Assembly: GCA_013152135.1 (NCBI GenBank)
Contig: JAADGX010000165.1
Span: 1-8,561, forward strand
Direction: 5' to 3'
Source of the DNA: Chlorobiota bacterium
GTDB taxonomy: Bacteria; Bacteroidota; Ignavibacteria; SZUA-365; JAADGX01
Length of the DNA: 8,561 bases
The notes under the pieces are model-generated. The model saw only the letters and a program-made list of their open reading frames with translations, was not told the origin of the DNA and did not search any database. Position numbers and translations under genes: made by a program. Below are positions 1 through 5,729 of the stretch, in pieces. The stretch's first letter is position 1. Every line of letters begins with the position of its first letter.

Positions 1-1615
1 CACCGTCCGTATCAATTTCGATGACCTGTGCGCCGGCGTTCTTCAATTCCGATACGACTTGCCGGAGTATCTCCTGGCCGGTCCGGGTCACTTCTTCCGC
101 CCGTTCGAAATCATTGAATAAGGCGGGGGGAAAGGCCAGGTAGCCGAAAAACGAGTTGATGAGAACTTTGTATGCCGATTGAAGAATTCCGAGGTCCTCT
201 TTTTCCCGGCTTTCGTCCATGCTCATCATTCGTCGCTTGATGTCGAGACGCAGGTCGGTGAGCTTCTCGAGGAGCGACAGGAACATACCGTAAACATCAC
301 CCCGGGGCTTGATGCGTCGACTGAGCATCAAGGAAGGATACAGCGACTCGACGTCCACGTGGATGACGTGATCGAACACGCCGCACGCGAAGACGCCCGT
401 CAACCCGCCCGTACGCAAGGCTCCCGAGGACGGGGCGGGCAGGGCGTGGTTGCGGTGAAAGTATTCCCTCTCCATGAGTAAGTCGATTTTCCTGGCGCTG
501 CCGGTGACCGGCGCCTGCTGATAGTTCAGCGGCAGCATGCGCGTGATCTCGAAAGAGAACCGCGTGAACCGTTCGCTGAGAAGCTCCAGGTCCGTGAGGT
601 TGTCGTGAAGAAACTGTTCCAGGCGGCGGTAATCATGTTGGTAGGACCAGTTGACCTGGTGCGGATCGAGTACGATCCGGTCGGGCCGGTCCAAGCCCGC
701 GGCGCGCGCGGCACGCACGAGGCCGGTTTGTCCCCTCGTGCGGTCCCCCGCGGCAAATCCTCCGACGCACCGGCTGAGATCGATCAGGTGCCTGCCGTGT
801 ATTTCGGGCATCAGCGCGCGTCGCTGGTCGCGTTGTTGTTCCAGCGGAAGGCTTGCGTTCGATCCGTCCCGTCCCAGGCCCATGTCTATCCCGTACTTGC
901 GGCATCGATGGAAGAGAAACGGCAGCTCGAAAGTGTGGAGGTGAAAACCTTCGATGACGTCAGGGTTTCGTTCCCGAACGAGACTGATGAAGAGGCGGAG
1001 CAGTGTTTCCTCGTCTTTTCGTTTGCGCGAGAGGATCCTGCGCCAACCGGTTGAATCGGACAGGGCCACGGCCAGCACTTCGTCGGAGGCGCGTTCCGGG
1101 TGGCTGTAGCCGGAAAGGGAACTGGTAATGATGTTTACGCGCAGGATGGCGAGGTCCTCGGGATGCAAACCCTTGAAACACGTCTTGCCGGTCTGGAGGA
1201 AGTACTGGATGACAGGGTCGGGTTCGACGTGAACGAGATCGTCCGTCTGCTCCGGGAACGGGCGGGGAAGCGCCTGGATGCGCCGGTTGGCGTGCCGTAC
1301 GGCGTTCCACATTCCCGAAAGCGAATCGAACATGACCCGGTACCGGAACGCTCCTTTCCCTTCAAGTTCGGTCACGACGTGGTCGCCCGGATACCCTTCG
1401 AGCAGGTCGCGATCGGAAAGATGGAAGTAGAACGTGACCGGATCGAGCCGTTCCACGAGCTCGCCGTCGATTTTTTGATAGACCATGACCCGCGACCCGG
1501 GCGGTTGGGGCATCCACGCACCAATGATGTACTCTTCCGGATCGATGCCGAAAAGGGAGGCTTCCGATTGCTTGTCGATCGGAACGGGACGCTGGCCGTG
1601 GAGGAGTTCTATCAT
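1..1615 (-). CDS. Family B DNA polymerase, exonuclease domain predicted inactive (partial, C-terminus off left edge)
   Basis: The minus frame from ATG at 1615 is open for 538 codons to the window edge. It encodes the N-terminal two thirds of a family B DNA polymerase, which extends a primer by template-directed nucleotide addition. The palm motifs are visible: motif A DVESLYPS (421-428), motif B KVLINSFFGY (483-492, usual form KxxxNSxYG) and motif C DTDG (535-538), which has G instead of the commoner S but keeps both aspartates. The segment GSARKIDLLMEREY (372-385) before motif A also fits the family. The exonuclease domain is degenerate: Exo I reads VNIIT (160-164) where DxE is expected, Exo II reads FHLHTFELP (224-232) with E for D, and Exo III has N339 where the Y-x3-D aspartate should be. 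Family members are usually about 780 residues, so roughly 240 are missing at the edge. There is no strong ribosome site before 1615, but no other in-frame ATG or GTG lies between it and dprA. It lies downstream of dprA on the same strand. The family is certain; the cellular role (translesion, repair or accessory) is inference. Confidence 0.9.
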   Translation of the reverse strand, partial: MIELLHGQRPVPIDKQSEASLFGIDPEEYIIGAWMPQPPGSRVMVYQKIDGELVERLDPVTFYFHLSDRDLLEGYPGDHVVTELEGKGAFRYRVMFDSLSGMWNAVRHANRRIQALPRPFPEQTDDLVHVEPDPVIQYFLQTGKTCFKGLHPEDLAILRVNIITSSLSGYSHPERASDEVLAVALSDSTGWRRILSRKRKDEETLLRLFISLVRERNPDVIEGFHLHTFELPFLFHRCRKYGIDMGLGRDGSNASLPLEQQRDQRRALMPEIHGRHLIDLSRCVGGFAAGDRTRGQTGLVRAARAAGLDRPDRIVLDPHQVNWSYQHDYRRLEQFLHDNLTDLELLSERFTRFSFEITRMLPLNYQQAPVTGSARKIDLLMEREYFHRNHALPAPSSGALRTGGLTGVFACGVFDHVIHVDVESLYPSLMLSRRIKPRGDVYGMFLSLLEKLTDLRLDIKRRMMSMDESREKEDLGILQSAYKVLINSFFGYLAFPPALFNDFERAEEVTRTGQEILRQVVSELKNAGAQVIEIDTDG

Positions 1616-1688
1616 GGGACTGGCAATAACCGGGAAAAAGTCAAACGGAAAAAGGAAAAAGCGCGTCGCCGGCCGGGGAAAAGCCCTG
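1616..1688 (-). other. dprA-polB spacer with U-rich direct repeats
   Basis: This 73-base spacer separates dprA from the polymerase gene. The message sense contains three copies of CTTTTTCC (plus-strand GGAAAAAG at 1633-1640, 1647-1654 and 1654-1661, the last two sharing one base). I see no stable GC-rich stem placed to make the T tracts an intrinsic terminator, so co-transcription of the two genes is more likely than termination here. There is no convincing ribosome-binding site immediately before the polymerase ATG. Confidence 0.45.
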
Positions 1689-2804
1689 TCATGGGCCTGC
1701 TTCCTTCACGAAGTATTTTCCCGGCAACTGCCGCGCGAGGCCCTTGAATTCCATCTGGAGCAGCGTGACCAGGAGGTCGGTGGGCGCGCTGCCCGTTTTT
1801 TGGGCGAGGGCATCGATGTGGACAGGCTCGGAGTCGAGATACGAGAGTATCTGCTCCTCCTGGAGCGAAAGCTGGGGCGGCGGCAGTTTCGGCTTGCGCG
1901 ACCGGGAGGCGAGGGGCAATTCCGCCAGGATGTCCTCGGCGTCGCGAACGAGCTTGGCGCTCCCCGACTGGATCAGCTTGTTGGTGCCCGAGGACCGGGT
2001 ATCGAAGATGGAGCCGGGAACGGCGAAGACATCCTTGCCCTGGTCGAGGGCGAACTGCGCAGTCAGCAGGGCGCCGCCTTTTTCGGCGGATTCGATGACC
2101 AGGACGCCCATGCTGAGGCCGCTGATGATCCGGTTGCGCCTGGGGAAATTCACGGCGTCGGGTTTTGCCCCGAATGGTTGTTCCGTCAGCACCGCGCCAC
2201 GGGCCGTCATGTCCTGGGCCAGGGTGCGGTTCTCGCCGGGGTAGATGTTGTCGAGGCCGCTTCCCAGCACCGCGCACGTGACGCCATCGTGCTCGAGGGC
2301 GGTGCGGTGCGCCACGGTGTCGATTCCCCGCGCAAGTCCGCTTATGATGGCAACGCCCGCGGCAACGAGATCGCGCGTGATTCTCCGGCAGGCTTTTTTC
2401 CCGTAGGTGCTGGCTGAACGGGTCCCGACCACGGCGATAGCGGGCTGACCGGGGGCGGGTAACTTCCCGGAGATAAAGAGATACAGGGGAGCGTCATAAA
2501 TCCGGCGAAGCGGTTCGGGGTAATCGTTATCGAGATACGTGACGAATTGAACGTCCTTCTTCTCCAGGATTTTCTTCGTCCTGGCGATTTCTTTTTCCAC
2601 GTCGCGAAGGAAATCCTCGTCCGACACGGCTTCGCGAATTACAGCGGCAAGTGTTTTATCGATCCCTTCGACCTTGAGCAGGTCGATGCCGCCGGCCTTC
2701 GTCAGTTCCGAGAAGGATCGAAAGTGGCGCAGGAGATTGCGCGCGCGCATCCCCCCGACGCGCGGCAAAAGGGAAAAACGAATGAGATCGAATCGGTCCG
2801 TCAT
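1689..2804 (-). CDS. dprA: DNA processing protein DprA (Smf), RecA-loading single-stranded DNA binding protein
   Basis: This is a 371-residue DprA, the usual full length. DprA binds incoming single-stranded DNA in the cytoplasm, protects it and loads RecA during natural transformation; it is widespread even in bacteria not known to be competent. The N-terminal 60 or so residues look like the helix-hairpin-helix/SAM-like domain (LLPRVGGMRARNLL, 12-25). The central Rossmann-like domain carries VVGTRSAS (125-132), SGLARGID (155-162), GSGLDNIYPGEN (181-192), FPRRNRIISGLS (220-231) and GTNKLIQSGS (273-282). A basic, proline-rich linker (300-312) leads to a C-terminal winged-helix domain (about 313-366). 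The ATG at 2804 gives an N-terminus normal for the family, although no good Shine-Dalgarno sequence precedes it. It is the first gene of the minus-strand unit and faces away from the rpoN unit. Confidence 0.96.
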   Translation of the reverse strand: MTDRFDLIRFSLLPRVGGMRARNLLRHFRSFSELTKAGGIDLLKVEGIDKTLAAVIREAVSDEDFLRDVEKEIARTKKILEKKDVQFVTYLDNDYPEPLRRIYDAPLYLFISGKLPAPGQPAIAVVGTRSASTYGKKACRRITRDLVAAGVAIISGLARGIDTVAHRTALEHDGVTCAVLGSGLDNIYPGENRTLAQDMTARGAVLTEQPFGAKPDAVNFPRRNRIISGLSMGVLVIESAEKGGALLTAQFALDQGKDVFAVPGSIFDTRSSGTNKLIQSGSAKLVRDAEDILAELPLASRSRKPKLPPPQLSLQEEQILSYLDSEPVHIDALAQKTGSAPTDLLVTLLQMEFKGLARQLPGKYFVKEAGP

Positions 2805-2942
2805 AACGTCGCGGCAGTGATGGCGTGTGACCGAAAAGAGAGCCTGGAAAAGGTGAACAGTGCGTGTTCGAGAGTTCCTGCCATGAGACCCTTCAAAGCG
2901 TATTCATGGATTTTGCTTGTTTTTCGCTGAAATGTAGTAATA

Positions 2943-2960
2943 GGGAGAAGGCTTTGCAAA
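2943..2960 (+). promoter_or_regulatory. Weak sigma-54-like site reading toward DUF3109-rpoN
   Basis: The plus strand reads GGGAGAAGGCTTTGCAAA. GG (2944-2945) lies exactly 10 bases from the GC (2956-2957) of a perfect TTGCA -12 element, but the -24 element is otherwise poor (GGAGA for GGCAC). It shares the palindromic TTTGCAAA core with the stronger minus-strand site. If functional it would place rpoN under its own control. It may be only a by-product of the palindrome. Confidence 0.18.
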
Positions 2961-2970
2961 TATTGTACCT
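2953..2970 (-). promoter_or_regulatory. Candidate sigma-54 (-24/-12) promoter reading toward dprA
   Basis: On the minus strand the sequence reads AGGTACAATATTTGCAAA. It has GG and GC separated by exactly 10 bases, a full TTGCA at the -12 element and GGTAC against the consensus GGCAC at the -24 element. Transcription would start near 2944, leaving a leader of about 140 bases before dprA. It lies just upstream of the cell's own sigma-54 gene. I identified it by eye against the known TGGCAC-N5-TTGCW consensus. No enhancer site or activator gene is visible nearby, so this remains a prediction. Confidence 0.35.
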
Positions 2971-3046
2971 GAATTTCATTCTTTCATTGCGGGAGAGGCG
3001 TGTATTATTTACTTTAAATTCCCGGAACGAGTGTTCTGATTGGAAT

Positions 3047-3637
3047 ATGAAAGTGAACGACATTCAAATCGAAGCAAAACTGGCCAGTATTCAATTCATG
3101 TGTGACATCGAAAAATGCAAGGGTGCGTGTTGCACGTTTCCGGGCGGCTCGGGAGCCCCGGTCACGGAGCGCGAGGCCGCGTTGTTGCACGAGGTGTATC
3201 CCGTCGTGAAGAAATATCTTCCGGAAAACCACGTGGCGGTCGCGGAATTGCACGGATTGGTTGAAGGGCGGTTCGGTGAGCGCACGATCCGGTGCTACAA
3301 TCGGCGGGCGTGTGTTTTCGCGTGTTTCGAAGGCGATATCGCGTATTGCGCCATTCAAAAAGCGCACCGGAACGGAGAAATCGACTGGGAAAAGCCTATT
3401 TCCTGCCATCTCTTTCCCATCCGCGCACAGCAATCGCACGGCGGCACGCGACTGGTTTTCGAAGCCTTCCCCGAGTGCCTTCCCGCCCTGGACCGTGGAG
3501 CCAGGGAGAATGTCAACGTCATTTCTTTTTTGGAGTTGCCGCTCAAACGTGCGTACGGAGAGCGGTGGTATCGTGATCTGATAGATAAACTGCCTACGCC
3601 GACTGGTATGTTTACTGACCAGGATCAAAAGGAGTAG
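3047..3637 (+). CDS. DUF3109 family cysteine-rich protein, function unknown
   Basis: This is a 196-residue protein of the DUF3109 family, recognised by the N-terminal block IEKCKGACC (21-29), the central block with C83, C89, C93 and CAIQKA (101-106), and KPISCHLFPIR (116-126). Ten cysteines are present (19, 24, 28, 29, 83, 89, 93, 101, 120, 154), and their spacing suggests binding of zinc or an iron-sulfur cluster. The reaction or partner is not known. There is no signal peptide or membrane segment, so it should be cytoplasmic. I chose ATG 3047 because MKVNDIQIEAKLASIQFMCD matches the family's usual beginning; the upstream in-frame ATG at 2864 would add 61 poorly fitting residues. The ribosome site is weak. 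Its TAG stop lies 2 bases before rpoN, and the rpoN Shine-Dalgarno sequence lies in its last codons, so the two are translationally linked. Confidence 0.85.
   Translation: MKVNDIQIEAKLASIQFMCDIEKCKGACCTFPGGSGAPVTEREAALLHEVYPVVKKYLPENHVAVAELHGLVEGRFGERTIRCYNRRACVFACFEGDIAYCAIQKAHRNGEIDWEKPISCHLFPIRAQQSHGGTRLVFEAFPECLPALDRGARENVNVISFLELPLKRAYGERWYRDLIDKLPTPTGMFTDQDQKE
3630..3634 (+). promoter_or_regulatory. Ribosome-binding site of rpoN
   Basis: AGGAG stands 5 bases before the rpoN ATG, inside the final codons of the DUF3109 gene. It is the clearest Shine-Dalgarno sequence in the window and fixes the rpoN start. Confidence 0.8.
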
Positions 3638-3639
3638 CT

Positions 3640-5139
3640 ATGTTACAGCTTTCGCAAACGCAAAAACAAGTCCAGAAGCTGTCACCGGCCCAGGTACAGT
3701 ACCTGAAGATTCTTCAACTGCCCGTCATGGCGCTTGAACAGCGGATCAAGGACGAACTGGAAATGAATCCGCTTCTGGAAGAAGGAACGGAGCAGGAGGA
3801 AGAACAGGAATTGCTCCAGGAATTGCTCTCCGAGGAGGACGAAGCTCTCCCTGCCGAAGAAATCGAACTGGGGTCGAACGGCAAGTCGAATTCCGAGGAT
3901 TTCGTGGAGAAGGAGATCCAGGAGCATCCCGAGGAAGAATACAGTTGGCAGGATTTTATCGAGAACTCGGATATCGGTACGACGAAAAAATGGTCGGACG
4001 ACGACGAGGATCACGATTTCCCCACTCCGGCGATGGTCACGCTCTCCGAGAAGCTCGAAGATCAGCTTCGCATGCTGTATCTCGAAGATCATTTGTATAA
4101 CCTGGGTCTCGAGATCATCGGGAACCTGGAAGAAGACGGTTACCTGCGTCGCTCGCTGGAGGAAATCGTCGATGACGTGAACTTGACGTACGGATACGAA
4201 TTGTCGCTGGAAGATGCCGAGAAAGTCCTGAAAGCGATCCAGCAGTTCGATCCGCCCGGCATCGCCGCCCGCGATTTGCGCGAATGTCTCTTGATCCAAC
4301 TGAACCAGATCCAGGATCATACCATCGAGAGCCTGCACGCCAAGGAGATCATTCAAAAGACGTTTGATCATTTCATCAAAAAGCACTACGACCAGATTGA
4401 AAAAGAACTGCACATCTCCCGGGAACGCCTGAAAAACGCCCTCAAGTTCATCCAGCATAACCTCAATCCGAAACCCGGCGAAGGGAACATCACCAGCGGC
4501 ACGAATTACCTCACGCCTGATTTTTTCGTGACCGTCCGGGACGGTGAACTGGTCGTGACGCTCAACGACCGCGACATTCCTTCCCTGCGGGTGAACTATG
4601 CCTACAAGGAATTGTTGAAAAACCGCGCGCGTACGCCCGAAACCCGGCGCGCACGCCTGTTCGTCAAGCAAAAGCTCGAGAGCGCCCGCTGGTTCATCCA
4701 GTCGATCCAGCAGAGGCGGGAAACCATGTTGCGCGTGATGACGACCATCGCGCACAAGCAGAAGGATTTCTTCTTCAAGGGGCCCGGTCACCTGAAACCC
4801 ATGATTTACAAGGACATCGCGGATATCGTGAGCCTCGATATCTCCACGATCTCGCGGGTCGTGAACGGGAAGTACGTGCAGACGGATTTCGGCGTCTACG
4901 AATTGCGGTATTTCTTCAGCGAGGGTATCAAAACGGACAGCGGCGAAGAAGTATCGAACAAGGAAGTCCGCAGGATCCTGCGGGAACTCATAGAAAAAGA
5001 AGACCCGCGCCACCCGCTCAGCGACGACAAGCTGCGCAAGATGCTCAACGACATGGGCTTCCAGATCGCCCGGCGCACGGTCGCAAAGTATCGTGAACTG
5101 GAAAAAATCCCCGTAGCCCGACTACGCAAGTCATTATAA
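3640..5139 (+). CDS. rpoN: RNA polymerase sigma-54 factor RpoN
   Basis: Sigma-54 directs core RNA polymerase to -24/-12 promoters and needs an ATP-driven activator to open DNA. The 499-residue protein has the full layout. Region I (1-47) is rich in Q and L (QLSQTQKQVQKLSPAQVQYLKILQLP) and contacts activators. Region II (about 48-128) is long and very acidic (for example EEGTEQEEEQELLQELLSEE). The core-binding domain spans about 130-320. The helix-turn-helix that reads the -12 element is at 391-413 (KDIADIVSLDISTISRVVNG and following). The RpoN box that reads the -24 element is ARRTVAKYRE (477-486), near the C-terminus as normal. The start is set by AGGAG 5 bases upstream and by the standard N-terminus. 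It follows the DUF3109 gene by 2 bases and precedes hslVU; no hpf, lptB or PTS genes, its neighbours in proteobacteria, are present. Confidence 0.98.
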   Translation: MLQLSQTQKQVQKLSPAQVQYLKILQLPVMALEQRIKDELEMNPLLEEGTEQEEEQELLQELLSEEDEALPAEEIELGSNGKSNSEDFVEKEIQEHPEEEYSWQDFIENSDIGTTKKWSDDDEDHDFPTPAMVTLSEKLEDQLRMLYLEDHLYNLGLEIIGNLEEDGYLRRSLEEIVDDVNLTYGYELSLEDAEKVLKAIQQFDPPGIAARDLRECLLIQLNQIQDHTIESLHAKEIIQKTFDHFIKKHYDQIEKELHISRERLKNALKFIQHNLNPKPGEGNITSGTNYLTPDFFVTVRDGELVVTLNDRDIPSLRVNYAYKELLKNRARTPETRRARLFVKQKLESARWFIQSIQQRRETMLRVMTTIAHKQKDFFFKGPGHLKPMIYKDIADIVSLDISTISRVVNGKYVQTDFGVYELRYFFSEGIKTDSGEEVSNKEVRRILRELIEKEDPRHPLSDDKLRKMLNDMGFQIARRTVAKYRELEKIPVARLRKSL

Positions 5140-5141
5140 TC

Positions 5142-5167
5142 GCGGCGCGCGCACGTTGCAGCGCCGC
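5142..5167 (+). other. GC-rich hairpin between rpoN and hslV
   Basis: GCGGCGC (5142-5148) and GCGCCGC (5161-5167) form a perfect 7-base-pair stem. The loop can pair further, GCA (5151-5153) with TGC (5157-5159). No T run follows, so it is not a classical intrinsic terminator. It starts 2 bases after the rpoN stop and ends 27 bases before the hslV start. It could stabilise the 3' end of the upstream message, be a processing site or pause polymerase. Confidence 0.45.
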
Positions 5168-5184
5168 CCATCCGAAAACTGAAT

Positions 5185-5189
5185 GAGAG
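5185..5189 (+). promoter_or_regulatory. Ribosome-binding site deciding the hslV start
   Basis: GAGAG lies 5 bases before ATG 5195. It overlaps the alternative ATG at 5183, which has no such sequence upstream, so the shorter protein is favoured. Confidence 0.5.
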
Positions 5190-5194
5190 TTCCG

Positions 5195-5725
5195 ATGAAG
5201 GTACGAAGCACAACCGTTATCGGTATTGTTCACGAGGGACATGCCGCCCTGGGCGGTGATGGCCAGGTCACCGTGGGCAATACGGTCATGAAACGGAAAT
5301 CCAACAAAATCCGACGTTTATACAAGGGTACGGTCATTGCCGGGTTCGCGGGAGCGGCGGCGGACGCCTTCACGTTGTTCGAACGCTTCGAGGAGAAGCT
5401 GGAACAATACCACGGAAACCTCGAACGCGCCGCGGTCGAGCTGGCCAAACTGTGGCGGACCGACAAGTACCTGCGCAGGCTCGAAGCCTTGCTGGCGGTA
5501 GTCACGGTGGAGCAGGCGCTGGTCATCTCGGGCACCGGCGACGTGATCGAGCCTGACGACGGCATCGTGGCCATCGGATCGGGCGGGAGTTACGCGCTCG
5601 CCGCCGCGCGGATGCTGCGGAAGCACACCGATCTGTCCTTGTCCCGGATCGTCGAGGAAGCGCTGTCCACCGCGGCGGATATCTGTATTTACACGAATCA
5701 TCATTTCACAATCGAAGAGTTGTAG
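5195..5725 (+). CDS. hslV: ATP-dependent protease proteolytic subunit HslV (ClpQ)
   Basis: HslV is the peptidase of the HslVU (ClpQY) protease: a double hexameric ring that cuts proteins fed to it by HslU in the cytoplasm. The 176-residue protein reads MKVRS then TTVIGIV; after removal of five residues the catalytic threonine is the new N-terminus. Numbered from that threonine, D17 (GGDGQVT) and K33 (NKIRRLY) fall at the positions of the known catalytic-site residues, and GFAG and GSGG motifs are present. The end TNHHFTIEEL is typical of the family. I preferred ATG 5195 over ATG 5183 because GAGAG lies 5 bases before it and the short leader resembles that of other HslV proteins with a propeptide; the earlier ATG lacks a ribosome site. 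hslU begins 4 bases after its stop. Confidence 0.96.
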   Translation: MKVRSTTVIGIVHEGHAALGGDGQVTVGNTVMKRKSNKIRRLYKGTVIAGFAGAAADAFTLFERFEEKLEQYHGNLERAAVELAKLWRTDKYLRRLEALLAVVTVEQALVISGTGDVIEPDDGIVAIGSGGSYALAAARMLRKHTDLSLSRIVEEALSTAADICIYTNHHFTIEEL

Positions 5726-5729
5726 CCAC

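Larger units (their letters stand above)
2805..3046. promoter_or_regulatory. Divergent intergenic region between dprA and the DUF3109-rpoN unit
   Basis: This 242-base gap is the only sizeable non-coding stretch and is clearly richer in A+T than the flanking genes, mainly from about 2890 to 3046. Both transcription units start from it, so promoters for each should lie here. The plus frame is open through part of it from an ATG at 2864, but that extension is AT-rich, unlike the rest of the protein, and precedes the family's normal N-terminus, so I treat it as non-coding. Besides the sigma-54-like sites listed separately, a weak sigma-70-like minus-strand pair exists: TTGCAA (2959-2954) and TACATT (2936-2931), 17 bases apart. 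Confidence 0.6.

Noticed and set aside
1..1310. Several overlapping frames of 75-150 codons on both strands at the left end
   Set aside because: The minus frame continuous with ATG 1615 gives 538 codons with family B polymerase motifs. The others are its shadows.
1616..1688. Possible intrinsic terminator between dprA and the polymerase gene
   Set aside because: T tracts are present on the message strand, but no stable GC-rich stem with a usable loop directly precedes them; CCGGCCGG is a loopless palindrome.
1485..2417. 310-codon open frame on the plus strand across polB and dprA
   Set aside because: It is antisense to dprA and to the start of the polymerase gene, both of which have clear family motifs; it has none.
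2864..3046. 61-residue N-terminal extension of the DUF3109 protein from an upstream ATG
   Set aside because: The added sequence is AT-rich, does not fit the family's N-terminus and would cover the likely promoter region. ATG 3047 gives the usual protein.
3682..5013. 443-codon open frame on the minus strand inside rpoN
   Set aside because: It lies wholly antisense to an unmistakable full-length sigma-54 gene. Its translation is rich in F, V, D and Q with no recognisable domain, as expected for the reverse of a GC-biased gene.
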